Positions 10,053 to 19,343 are shown, counted from the first letter of the stretch. The stretch: 57,408 bases of DNA from Flavobacteriaceae bacterium (GCA_002400885.1 NVRM01000003.1:1-57408), one strand, 5' to 3'. Numbers and translations are program-made. The notes: generated from the letters alone by a model not told the origin.

Positions 10053-12755
10053 TTATCTAATTCCTAAGTTTGACCAATCGTTTTTGTCTTTAACTTCCCA
10101 TTCAGAAGCTGAAGACGCCGCCCAATCAGCATTCCCTTGAGTTACTGTTTTTCTAACAATTGTATGGTCTTTTGTAGCTGCTGAAACACCCGCAACTTCC
10201 CATCCAGAACCTGGATCAACATCTGGAGTTCCAATAACATCAATGATAGCATAAGTTCCTGCATCGTTCTTTTTTGATAAAGCAATAGCATCATCACCAT
10301 TAAAATGAACAGGGCTTGGATACCCTAAAGCCAACGTAGCTTTATCTAAAATTTCAGTATTTGCTTGATCGGCAGCAATTATTAAGAAAGCCCCATCAGC
10401 TAAAGTACCTGTCAAATTTAAATTTGTATCCCATCCTTTTCCGCCATTAGCACCCCAAACTTGATAATTTGATAAATCAATTGCAGCACCCGTTCCATTG
10501 TAAATTTCGATGTATTTATTAGAACTTGATCCTTCAGCATATTCAGAAATATAAAGATCAGTAGCAGATCCATCAGAACCTTCACCTTCACCTTCTCCAC
10601 CTCCATCAACAGGAGTACAAGCCTCATATACATCAGCAAACACAACATCAGCCGCATCACGAATGTACATCTGAGGGGTATTAAATTCACTCATAATTCC
10701 AGTAATAGCTCCTTTTAAAACACTCACTTGACTGTCTTTAAAAGTAGCATCACCACGTACATAAACTTTCAACTCATTTGTACAGTCTGTAACACTATTG
10801 TCTCCTTCAAATGTTTTAGTAATATCTTTAAACTCTACTCCTTCTATAGTTACTAACATAGACTCATAGTTACCAGACAACGCTTGTTCTAATGTAATTA
10901 CTGTCGGCGTTGGCAATGTACCTGTTGTAGTAGCACCGATATTCCCTAAAGGAATATTACTTAATTGTAACAATCCGTTGTATTCTTTTAAATCTACTCC
11001 CATTAAAGCAATCACAACTTCAGTTCCAATCTCTAAATCATGAGTTCCTGCAAAACGCAAAGCAATAGCTCCAGTTGCATCCTGTGCAAAAGCACTTTGA
11101 CCGTGAATATTACCAGTAGCTCCATCAGAAGTGATCACTGCTTTAATTTTCACATTGTTTTCTATAGACAATTTACTACCTGTGAACATCGCTCTTACAG
11201 CCGATAAATCTATCATTTCTGCACTGGCATAAATATCACATTTATCATCGTTCATTTCAGAAAAATCAGCGAAATCTCTTAACAGCAATTGGAAGGTACC
11301 TTTAAATATATTTACAATTCCGTATACTGCACCGTTACCTGTAGGTAGCGTAGTTCCAGCAAAAGTAGCTTTACCACTTGTTCTAACGGTAATTCCATTC
11401 GCACTACAATCGGTTAAAAAAGTATTCCTTTTATCTGTAGAACCTTTGTCTGCAAAAGTAATTCCTTCTTCTGAAAACTGTAACGATTCAAATTTAACAA
11501 ACAAACCTACATGCTCTTCAGTTAGCCCTGCAATAGTTAATACTTTTGGTTCTAAAGGAGCGTTTTCTTCACCTACAAATAAGTGCTTATAAACAACGCT
11601 TTCCTCCATTATACCGTATTTCCCATTTCCACCTAAATAAATTTCACCAGCGTAGTTATCAACTTTTAAGCCTTTGGCTTTCACTATTACTTTTTGTCCT
11701 AAAGTATATCCTCTTAAGTATAAACTGTATTGATCAATCTTAATTTTCAATCCTCCAGTTTCGTCCTGAATATAGATATATTTGAATAAGTTTCCTGCAA
11801 CATCATTTGCAGTAACTGTTCCTTCTACTACTAAGTCCTCAGTAATTAAGGCTTTATCTCCTGCGTAAACATCTTTTATATCTTGAATTGTTGCATTGGC
11901 CTCTGGAGCCTCACAAGAGAAAGTAGAACCATCACAACGTGCATCGTTCATAACAACATCTTGAATACTTCTGATTTTTAATTGGTATTTCCCTTTATAC
12001 TTGCTTAAAACAGCGACTAAAGTACCTTTACCAGCTGGAACTAAATCTGCTTGAAAATCTGCAAAACCACTATTACTTAAAATAATTTCATCTCCATTAC
12101 AGTCTTGTAAAGTAACGCTTGTAGGTTTAGATTGTCCACCTACAGCATATGTTTGACATAAACTAGCAGGTCCCATTTCTACATTTTCAAATTTAATTAA
12201 GGTATTAATCATCGAGTCGTTCAAGGCTCCAATAGATACTATATTAGGAATTACATCTGCATTTTCATCACAAGCAAGGTAAATAGCTTTTGATGTTTTA
12301 TCAGCACTCAAACGCCCTACTTTTAGCGATCCATAAGAATCAAATAATCCCCCTACTTTTAGCACTCCATTATAATCTCCTAAATACAATCCATTTAGAT
12401 TGATTACGATTTTACTTCCTGCTGGATATTTCGTGTATAAATCAGGTAAATTTGTATCTAACTGAAACCCTATTGTTGGATCTACTAATGCATCTTGAAA
12501 ATGTAATGAACCATAAAAATTCCCTGCTTCATCACTAGACACTACGTATCCTTCAATAATCATATCACTAGTAATATGCACAACACTTCCTGCGTACAAT
12601 GCTTTTACTTCTCCAATCGTTGCATTTACCGTAACATCCGGTTCATTACACGTTATTTGTGGTGTGTCGTATTTATTATCCTCCACACAGGCTGCTAAAA
12701 CACCTACTAAAAGGAATAAGCTTGCCGCGAATTTTAAAATTGTTAATTTTTTCAT
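10053..12755 (-). CDS. DUF5689 (OB-fold-like) repeat surface lipoprotein with C-terminal lamin-tail domain (copy A)
   Basis: Lipobox LLVGVLAAC|VEDN; three DUF5689-like repeats; GGGEGEGEGS linker; LTD DLYISEYAEGSSSNKYIEIYNGTGAAIDLSNYQVWGANGG as found in extracellular nucleases. Confidence 0.87.
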   Translation of the reverse strand: MKKLTILKFAASLFLLVGVLAACVEDNKYDTPQITCNEPDVTVNATIGEVKALYAGSVVHITSDMIIEGYVVSSDEAGNFYGSLHFQDALVDPTIGFQLDTNLPDLYTKYPAGSKIVINLNGLYLGDYNGVLKVGGLFDSYGSLKVGRLSADKTSKAIYLACDENADVIPNIVSIGALNDSMINTLIKFENVEMGPASLCQTYAVGGQSKPTSVTLQDCNGDEIILSNSGFADFQADLVPAGKGTLVAVLSKYKGKYQLKIRSIQDVVMNDARCDGSTFSCEAPEANATIQDIKDVYAGDKALITEDLVVEGTVTANDVAGNLFKYIYIQDETGGLKIKIDQYSLYLRGYTLGQKVIVKAKGLKVDNYAGEIYLGGNGKYGIMEESVVYKHLFVGEENAPLEPKVLTIAGLTEEHVGLFVKFESLQFSEEGITFADKGSTDKRNTFLTDCSANGITVRTSGKATFAGTTLPTGNGAVYGIVNIFKGTFQLLLRDFADFSEMNDDKCDIYASAEMIDLSAVRAMFTGSKLSIENNVKIKAVITSDGATGNIHGQSAFAQDATGAIALRFAGTHDLEIGTEVVIALMGVDLKEYNGLLQLSNIPLGNIGATTTGTLPTPTVITLEQALSGNYESMLVTIEGVEFKDITKTFEGDNSVTDCTNELKVYVRGDATFKDSQVSVLKGAITGIMSEFNTPQMYIRDAADVVFADVYEACTPVDGGGEGEGEGSDGSATDLYISEYAEGSSSNKYIEIYNGTGAAIDLSNYQVWGANGGKGWDTNLNLTGTLADGAFLIIAADQANTEILDKATLALGYPSPVHFNGDDAIALSKKNDAGTYAIIDVIGTPDVDPGSGWEVAGVSAATKDHTIVRKTVTQGNADWAASSASEWEVKDKNDWSNLGIR

Positions 12756-12782
12756 CGTTGAATATTTTATTTAATTTTTTTA

Positions 12783-15503
12783 TTAAAAGCTAACTGAGAA
12801 ATTGATGTAAAAAGAAGTCCCGTACCCATACCAGTATTTAGATCCAAATAATGGTGTTTCACGTGATTGATCTTCTTTTAATAATTCGTAATTTCCTTTT
12901 CTTCCTTGCTCGTATCCTCCTGTTTTATATGCTGTATTTAAAACATTGTTTACACTTGCAAAAAGAGATACATATTTACCGTTAATTCTCCAAGATTTCC
13001 CTCCTGTTAAATTCACCAATACATAATCGTCAAAACGTTCTTGCTTTAACACCTCGTCAATATCTGACTGACTTACACCTGCAAATGGCTGGTTGGTATC
13101 TGGATTTGTATAAAAACGATCTGTTCTTAATCCCGAAGAAACATCTACATAGGTATGTGACATATGGTTGGCGTTTACACCTACCCACCAGTATTTTGGA
13201 TCGCGGTATTCCAATCCTAAAGAATAGGCTTGTTGTGGCGTTCCTGCAACTTTGTAATCCTTAATATATGAAGTTGTAGGCTCTACAGACTCAATAAATG
13301 ATTCGTCAGAAGTATAATAACTCAACGGATTATTGTCATACGTATATTGCCCTACAGCTGCAACCGCAATTGCTTTTATAGTTTGGGTTACATTGTATTC
13401 CAATCCAAATTCTGCTCCAAAATGCTTGCGGTTTACACCCGTTAACACTTCCGATACAAATTCTCCTAAACTCTCATCAAAATAACGAGAAATGTCGGTT
13501 CCGTTTTCAAATTTCGCATAATATCCAGTTAAACGTGCTTTGATTCCTGGAGCTCTAAAAATATAGCCTAGATCTACTGTTTTAACCGTTTCACTGTCTA
13601 TTCCCAATACCACATCATGATTTACACGTGCATTTGAATAGGCATTTTTTAATAAAGGTGCTTTGGTTAAATAACCTGCATTAAAATCAATTAAATGACG
13701 GCCTGTAATTTTATAGGTTGCCCCTCCTTTTACACTGAAATCATCAAAATTCAACTCTCTACCTTTTCCGTAAGAAGTATCTTCGTACACTTCGTTTTGA
13801 AACAATCCCTCACGTTGGTATTTCGTATTCGAAACATTTCCAGCTACATAAAAATCAACCTTATTATAGTTGAATTGTAATTGCGTAAACACATCAAAAG
13901 TTCTGGCGTCTAAGTTATAATTATAACTAAAAGTATCATTGTTTGAAATGATTCCATTTCCTAATAAGTTACTTGATTTCAACGTATACTGTCCTTCATC
14001 ATAAAAATGACTCGCCCCTAAAAGGTCTAACATTTTCGCGTAATTATTAGACTGTAAATTACGATAGCTCAAGCCTACATTAATTCCAATATGCTCACTA
14101 ATCTCAGAAGACAATACGGTATTAAAACTAAATTGATTGTCATCATTACGGTCTTCATACAAGTAAAAACGTGCACTTCTAGAAGGATCCATTAAGTTAG
14201 CAGCATATAATGCTTCCCAATTTAACTGTCCAACACGCTCATCGTTTTGTAAATTATACGCTGCATTTATAGCCTCGTTAGGATCTAAAGAATTCGCAAA
14301 ATAACTCGGTAAGTTTTTATAGTAAACAGGGTCTGGATTTCTTACATTAAAATATCCTAAACGGCTGTTTCCTATTTTTCCAAATTGATATCCAACACTA
14401 GTACTCAGTTGGGTATTTTCGTAGATATCCCATTCATGGGTTAACATAAAAATAGGTTCTGCAACCTCTTTTCTACGTGCATTACGTTTTTTACCATCTA
14501 GCCTTCCCCAATAAGAGTTGTATTTATTCCCCATGAGGTCCCACACTTCTTGCGTATTACCAGAGTTTTTACCTCTATGATTCACGGCATAAATAGCCGT
14601 AAAGTTTAAACTATGTCTATCATTCGGTTGATACTCTACGGCTGCAAACATAGAATTGGCATCGTAAGTAGATCCTTCAAAATAGCCTTCGCTAGCAAAC
14701 CTTCGAGAAGTAGAAAATACGTAGGCCCATTTGTTTTTCATACCAGAAGCATGAGTTGCCATAATACGACCACTGTAATTTTTGTTCGTAGCAGATGCGG
14801 TAATCTTTGTTCCAGGACGGTACTCAGATGCTCTAGTAGAAATATTAGTAGTACCTAATACGCCTCCAAACACTTTGTTAGACGGTGCTAATCCCAAGGT
14901 TACTTCCTGGTTTCTTGTCGCATCGTTTAATCCTCCCCAGTTCGACCATTGCGGACGTCCTGCATACATTTTGTTCATCGTAATACCGTTTAACATCACG
15001 GTACCATTTTCAGAATCAAAACCACGTACTCTAAACCAAGCTGCACCGAAATTAAAAGCGGCGGCTCTAGAAAAAGCATCTTTCGAGGATGATAATAAAC
15101 CAGAAACATTGTCTGACCCACCACCTTCGTCTTCTAAAAGATCGTCGTCAGAAAGTGAAATAACACTTAAATCACTACTGAAACCCATCTCTTTGTACAT
15201 TAATAACACTCCTAAATCCGATTGTTTTCCTTCTAACACATCAACTGGATAATTTTGTGTGTCGTAACCATCAAAAATCAACTGAACTATTTGTTGACCT
15301 TTTGGAACTTGCTGTAAAACAAAATTCCCTTCAGAATCTGTTTTTTGAACAAATGTTGTTCCCAATACCTTTACTGTAACCCCAGCGATGGCAGTACCTG
15401 TATCGCTATCAGAAACAGTACCTTTAACACTACTCAAACTTTGTGAATTCATCGAAAAAATGACAAATAAACTAAGGAATAGTGAGACGATTGTTTTTCT
15501 CAT
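12783..15503 (-). CDS. TonB-dependent receptor with carboxypeptidase-regulatory-like N-terminal domain (copy A)
   Basis: ORF extends to 15551; the likely start MRKTIVSLFLSLFVIFSMNSQ is at 15503. CarbopepD-reg-like domain, plug and barrel strongly similar to 7172..9895. Confidence 0.88.
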   Translation of the reverse strand: MRKTIVSLFLSLFVIFSMNSQSLSSVKGTVSDSDTGTAIAGVTVKVLGTTFVQKTDSEGNFVLQQVPKGQQIVQLIFDGYDTQNYPVDVLEGKQSDLGVLLMYKEMGFSSDLSVISLSDDDLLEDEGGGSDNVSGLLSSSKDAFSRAAAFNFGAAWFRVRGFDSENGTVMLNGITMNKMYAGRPQWSNWGGLNDATRNQEVTLGLAPSNKVFGGVLGTTNISTRASEYRPGTKITASATNKNYSGRIMATHASGMKNKWAYVFSTSRRFASEGYFEGSTYDANSMFAAVEYQPNDRHSLNFTAIYAVNHRGKNSGNTQEVWDLMGNKYNSYWGRLDGKKRNARRKEVAEPIFMLTHEWDIYENTQLSTSVGYQFGKIGNSRLGYFNVRNPDPVYYKNLPSYFANSLDPNEAINAAYNLQNDERVGQLNWEALYAANLMDPSRSARFYLYEDRNDDNQFSFNTVLSSEISEHIGINVGLSYRNLQSNNYAKMLDLLGASHFYDEGQYTLKSSNLLGNGIISNNDTFSYNYNLDARTFDVFTQLQFNYNKVDFYVAGNVSNTKYQREGLFQNEVYEDTSYGKGRELNFDDFSVKGGATYKITGRHLIDFNAGYLTKAPLLKNAYSNARVNHDVVLGIDSETVKTVDLGYIFRAPGIKARLTGYYAKFENGTDISRYFDESLGEFVSEVLTGVNRKHFGAEFGLEYNVTQTIKAIAVAAVGQYTYDNNPLSYYTSDESFIESVEPTTSYIKDYKVAGTPQQAYSLGLEYRDPKYWWVGVNANHMSHTYVDVSSGLRTDRFYTNPDTNQPFAGVSQSDIDEVLKQERFDDYVLVNLTGGKSWRINGKYVSLFASVNNVLNTAYKTGGYEQGRKGNYELLKEDQSRETPLFGSKYWYGYGTSFYINFSVSF

Positions 15504-15548
15504 ATTTGAATTGATAAAATGTTTTATTGCAACTGTTTTATTGCATGA

Positions 15549-15576
15549 CAAAATTACACATTATAAATATCTACAA
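15549..15576 (-). promoter_or_regulatory. Candidate promoter of TonB receptor copy A: TTG-N17-TAATTTTG
   Basis: Minus-strand TAATTTTG (15556-15549) matches TAnnTTTG, with TTG at 15576-15574. Confidence 0.5.
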
Positions 15577-15600
15577 ATGTTATTTTAAGGTAAAATATAG

Positions 15601-15629
15601 TTGCAATTCGACTTTTGTTTATAACTTTG
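15601..15629 (+). promoter_or_regulatory. Candidate promoter of the EEP nuclease gene: TTG-N18-TAACTTTG
   Basis: TTG 15601-15603 and TAACTTTG 15622-15629, 22 nt before the ATG at 15651. Confidence 0.55.
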
Positions 15630-15650
15630 TCCTCTCAATTTTTTATACCG

Positions 15651-16709
15651 ATGAATAAAATCAAAATATTAATTATTGTACTATGTTTTTCAGTACTTAA
15701 TAGCTATGCTCAAAACAGCAATAAGGAATACCAAATCAGAACGATAGCGTTTTATAATTTAGAGAATCTATTTGACACTGTAAACGACCCTAATGTTTAT
15801 GATGAAGCAAGCCCTATCATGGAATCTAAAGGAGATACCGCTAAAATTTACGCTCAAAAATTGGACAATATGGCACGTGTAATTGCCCTGATTGGGAGTA
15901 AAAAAACACATACCGCTCCTGCAATTATTGGCGTTTCTGAAGTCGAAAACTTACGTGTATTGGAAGATTTAGTAGCGAACCAACACCTTAAAAAATTCAA
16001 CTACGGAATTGTACATTACGATTCACCAGATTTTAGAGGAATAGATGTAGCACTCTTATATCAAAAACGTTATTTTAAACCTGTGTTCAGTAAAAATTAC
16101 GAACTTAAACTAGCCAATAACAAAGACGGTAAAAAACAAACCACTAGAGATCAATTATTAGTTTCTGGTTATTTGGATGATGAATTAATCCATATTATAG
16201 TAAACCACTGGCCATCTAGACGTGGTGGTGAAAAGAAAAGTAGTATTAAACGTGAAAAGGCAGCCGCTTTAAATGTACAGATTATTAAAGAAGTACAAGA
16301 GAAAAACCCAACTGCTAAAATTATTACTATGGGTGATTTTAATGATGACCCAACAAACAATAGCTTAAAAAAAGTATTGAATGCAAAAGGTGAAAAATCA
16401 GAAGTAAAATCTGGTGACATGTATAACCCCATGGAAAACATGCATGCAAGAGGACTAAACACCTTAGGTTACAGAGATAACATCAACCTGTTTGATCAAA
16501 TTTTAATCTCTTCCTCTTTACTGGATACTGATAAAAAGTTTGAAGATTATAAGATGTTTAAAGCTAATATTTACAACCCTCGCTTCCTTATTAATAAAAA
16601 AGGACGTTATAAAGGATATCCAAATAGAAGTTTTAGCTATGGTAACTTTACCGGTGGTTTTAGCGATCACTTTCCTGTATATATTTACGTGATTAAGGAA
16701 AAACATTAG
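15651..16709 (+). CDS. Secreted endonuclease/exonuclease/phosphatase (EEP) family protein
   Basis: Signal peptide MNKIKILIIVLCFSVLNSYAQ; EEP motifs FYNLENLFD, GVSEVEN, NHWPSRRGG, ITMGDFNDDP and FSDHFPVYIYV. Start at 15651 preferred over 15615. Confidence 0.88.
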   Translation: MNKIKILIIVLCFSVLNSYAQNSNKEYQIRTIAFYNLENLFDTVNDPNVYDEASPIMESKGDTAKIYAQKLDNMARVIALIGSKKTHTAPAIIGVSEVENLRVLEDLVANQHLKKFNYGIVHYDSPDFRGIDVALLYQKRYFKPVFSKNYELKLANNKDGKKQTTRDQLLVSGYLDDELIHIIVNHWPSRRGGEKKSSIKREKAAALNVQIIKEVQEKNPTAKIITMGDFNDDPTNNSLKKVLNAKGEKSEVKSGDMYNPMENMHARGLNTLGYRDNINLFDQILISSSLLDTDKKFEDYKMFKANIYNPRFLINKKGRYKGYPNRSFSYGNFTGGFSDHFPVYIYVIKEKH

Positions 16710-16760
16710 CTACTGAGCCTAGGCATATTGTTAACTGTAACTGGTAAAACAACACAAAAA

Positions 16761-16813
16761 ATATTAATCATAAAAAACGTCGGCCATAGGTCGACGTTTT
16801 TTATGATTAATAT
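16761..16813. terminator. Long inverted repeat / probable bidirectional terminator between convergent genes
   Basis: ATATTAATCATAAAAAACGTCGGC-CATAG-GTCGACGTTTTTTATGATTAATAT: 24-bp stem with one G-U pair and a 5-nt loop. Confidence 0.8.
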
Positions 16814-16897
16814 ATAGATAAGCAGCAGTCATTCTGGAGTAACAAATAGTACTTTAATACCAAGCATCCTTCTCCTACACAATCTATTTTACACTTA

Positions 16898-19258
16898 TTA
16901 GTTATTCAATTGCATATTAAAGAGACCTTTATCATCTAGGTGAATGTCTAAAACGCGTCCATTTACTTGTATTTTTACAGGCTCAAATGGGGCACCTTTT
17001 ACACCAAATTCATACACTTTTGATTTCTTCCATTTTATCGATATTTCAAAATTACCTCTTGCTTTTAACCCTGAAATTTCACCTTGACTCCACACATCAG
17101 GTAAGGCAGGTAATAGCGCTATCACATCTGTATGAGACTGTAACAACATCTCAGCAATACCCGCTGCTCCTCCCATGTTTCCGTCTAACTGAAAAGGTGG
17201 GTGTGCACATAAAAGATTGGAATATGTTCCTCCAGAGGTGGACATTTCTACTTTTTTACTCAGCACTGGTTTTAATAAATAAGACAGCATTTTATGAGCA
17301 TGATTCCCATCTTTTAAACGCGCCCAAAAATTGAGTTTCCATGCCCTAGACCATCCCGTACCTGAGTCTCCACGTGCCAACAAACTTATTTTTGCTGCCT
17401 CAGCCAATACAGGAGTATCGGTGGTTGTAATCTGATTCCCTGGATACAACGCATACAAATGCGACACATGCCTGTGTTTATTCTCCGGGTCATCTCTGTC
17501 CTCTATCCATTCCTGCAACTGCCCCCATTTACCAATTTTAGGTTTCAAAATAGCTGCGCGCATTTCCATTGCTTTACTTCTAAAGTCCGCATCTATATTT
17601 AAAATTTCTGTTGCCTTGATACAATTATTAAATAAATCCCATGCTATTTGATGATCCATAGACGCTCCGGTAGAAATCCCACCATGTTCTGGGGAATACG
17701 ACGGTGATGACACCCAAGCACCATCCGCATTTTTTGTCAAATAATCCATCCAAAACAACGCCGCTTCCTTCATGACTGGATAGGCTTTTTCTCGTAAAAA
17801 TTGCGCATCTTTTGTAAACTGATAATGTTCCCACATATGCTGAGAGAACCAACCCGCTCCTCCTGGAAAGAAACCCCATGGAATGCCCCATCCTGGAGAG
17901 GTGTACCCAAAGGCATTACACATCGTATTGACCATCCAACCACGGGTTTTAAAAAAAGAATTCGCCGCTATTTTTCCTGGAACCACTAAGCTTTCTATAT
18001 AATCCAAAAAGGGTTCGTGACACTCTGATAAATTCGTTATTTCTGCGGGCCAATAAATCATTTGAATATTAATATTACTATGATAATCAGCTGCCCAAGG
18101 TGGGTTGGTAGAATTATTCCATTTCCCCTGTAAATGCATGGACATACTGTTAGGACGACTTCCAGCAATCATTAAATAACGCGCATATTGAAAGTACAAG
18201 CGTTCCATTCCCCTGTCTCCATTTCCTTCAAAATATTGCTTTAGTCGAATATTTGTAGGAACGTTTATCTCTTTTTCGACCCCTAATTTTAACTGTACCC
18301 TATCAAAAAGAATGCGATAATCCACCACATGTTCTTTTTTCAACTCACTTACAGTCCTCTTTTTAATCTTTTTAAAAACACGCTTGTTCTTAGCGATATA
18401 ATCGTTGCCCGTATAGGTTGGATAGCGCAAGGTATACTCCGTAGAGACCGTGCAGATGACACTGAACAATTTTGTCTTTTTCACATAAATCACCCCCTTC
18501 TTAAAACACACTTTCCCTTTAGGTGCCTCAATTTTAAGCAGTGTTTCAAACCCCATATTATTATCTGCCACTTTTCCTCTAAATGAATACACACCATTTT
18601 TAAAATCAACAGTTACTTTTACATGCGGACTTGTAAATCTAATTTCATAGGATGTTTTTTTAGAGCTTTTAAATTCATACACCATCACTTTACTCGGGTA
18701 ATTACCGAAAAATGTACGTGTATAACTTTCTCCTTTTATTTGATAACTAACCAGGCCTAAAGCATTGGATATATCTAAGCTTCTACGGTAATTTTCTACC
18801 CTTCCCTGGTGCAAGACTTTTATAAAAATATCGCCCATCGTTTGTTGTGCTCCATAATCACCAAAATCACCATTGTATTGCTTTCCGGTCTGTAGCCCCC
18901 CTGTATATTTTTCCTTCACTAAGGCATTCGCTGCAGAATTTTTCCCTTGTGATAATAAGTTTCTTACTTCCTCTAAATCCGCCGCCGTATTTTCCTTAAT
19001 ACCAAAATCATACGCCTTGTTAGATCCAGGGCCACCAGACCACAACGTGCCCTCGGAAAATTGAATATGCTCCTCGAAAGGATCCCCAAAAAACATGGCA
19101 CCGATGTATCCATTTCCAATAGGTAACGCTTCGGTCATCCAATCAATTGCAGGTTCATTGTACCAGATTTCGAGTGGACTATTTTCTTGAGAAAAGACAC
19201 ACATAGAAGTACAAAAAGCAATAATACTTATACTAAAGTTAGCGAATAATGTTTTCAT
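16898..19258 (-). CDS. GH95-family glycoside hydrolase (alpha-L-fucosidase/galactosidase-like)
   Basis: 786 aa, signal peptide; LEIWYNEPAIDWMTEALPIGNGYIGAMFFG, DYHSNINIQMIYWPAEITNLSECHEPF, ARGDSGTGWSRAWKLNFWARLKDGNHA, LDGNMGGAAGIAEMLLQSH. Confidence 0.9.
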   Translation of the reverse strand: MKTLFANFSISIIAFCTSMCVFSQENSPLEIWYNEPAIDWMTEALPIGNGYIGAMFFGDPFEEHIQFSEGTLWSGGPGSNKAYDFGIKENTAADLEEVRNLLSQGKNSAANALVKEKYTGGLQTGKQYNGDFGDYGAQQTMGDIFIKVLHQGRVENYRRSLDISNALGLVSYQIKGESYTRTFFGNYPSKVMVYEFKSSKKTSYEIRFTSPHVKVTVDFKNGVYSFRGKVADNNMGFETLLKIEAPKGKVCFKKGVIYVKKTKLFSVICTVSTEYTLRYPTYTGNDYIAKNKRVFKKIKKRTVSELKKEHVVDYRILFDRVQLKLGVEKEINVPTNIRLKQYFEGNGDRGMERLYFQYARYLMIAGSRPNSMSMHLQGKWNNSTNPPWAADYHSNINIQMIYWPAEITNLSECHEPFLDYIESLVVPGKIAANSFFKTRGWMVNTMCNAFGYTSPGWGIPWGFFPGGAGWFSQHMWEHYQFTKDAQFLREKAYPVMKEAALFWMDYLTKNADGAWVSSPSYSPEHGGISTGASMDHQIAWDLFNNCIKATEILNIDADFRSKAMEMRAAILKPKIGKWGQLQEWIEDRDDPENKHRHVSHLYALYPGNQITTTDTPVLAEAAKISLLARGDSGTGWSRAWKLNFWARLKDGNHAHKMLSYLLKPVLSKKVEMSTSGGTYSNLLCAHPPFQLDGNMGGAAGIAEMLLQSHTDVIALLPALPDVWSQGEISGLKARGNFEISIKWKKSKVYEFGVKGAPFEPVKIQVNGRVLDIHLDDKGLFNMQLNN

Positions 19259-19343
19259 GATTTTTTAAATGTAAAAAATAACCCTTGTAATATCCGATAA
19301 AAAGAACAGGTTCACGCATCTAATAGCCAGTATTTTAACAAAT

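Noticed and set aside
10418-10690. 90-aa ORF inside DUF5689 copy A on the same strand, alternate frame
   Set aside because: Low-complexity (MNLIPLRCTF...LLMEVEKVKVKVLMD) frame overlapping a well-supported CDS.
14782-15252. 156-aa plus-strand ORF antisense to TonB receptor copy A
   Set aside because: Lies within a strongly supported receptor CDS; Pro/Ser-rich antisense artefact.
10053-15503. Interpretation of the receptor/lipoprotein pairs as a classical polysaccharide utilisation locus
   Set aside because: The lipoprotein is not SusD-like (DUF5689 OB repeats plus lamin-tail) and no CAZyme lies in the same operon; the nearby GH95 is convergent to, and separated by a terminator from, the EEP gene.
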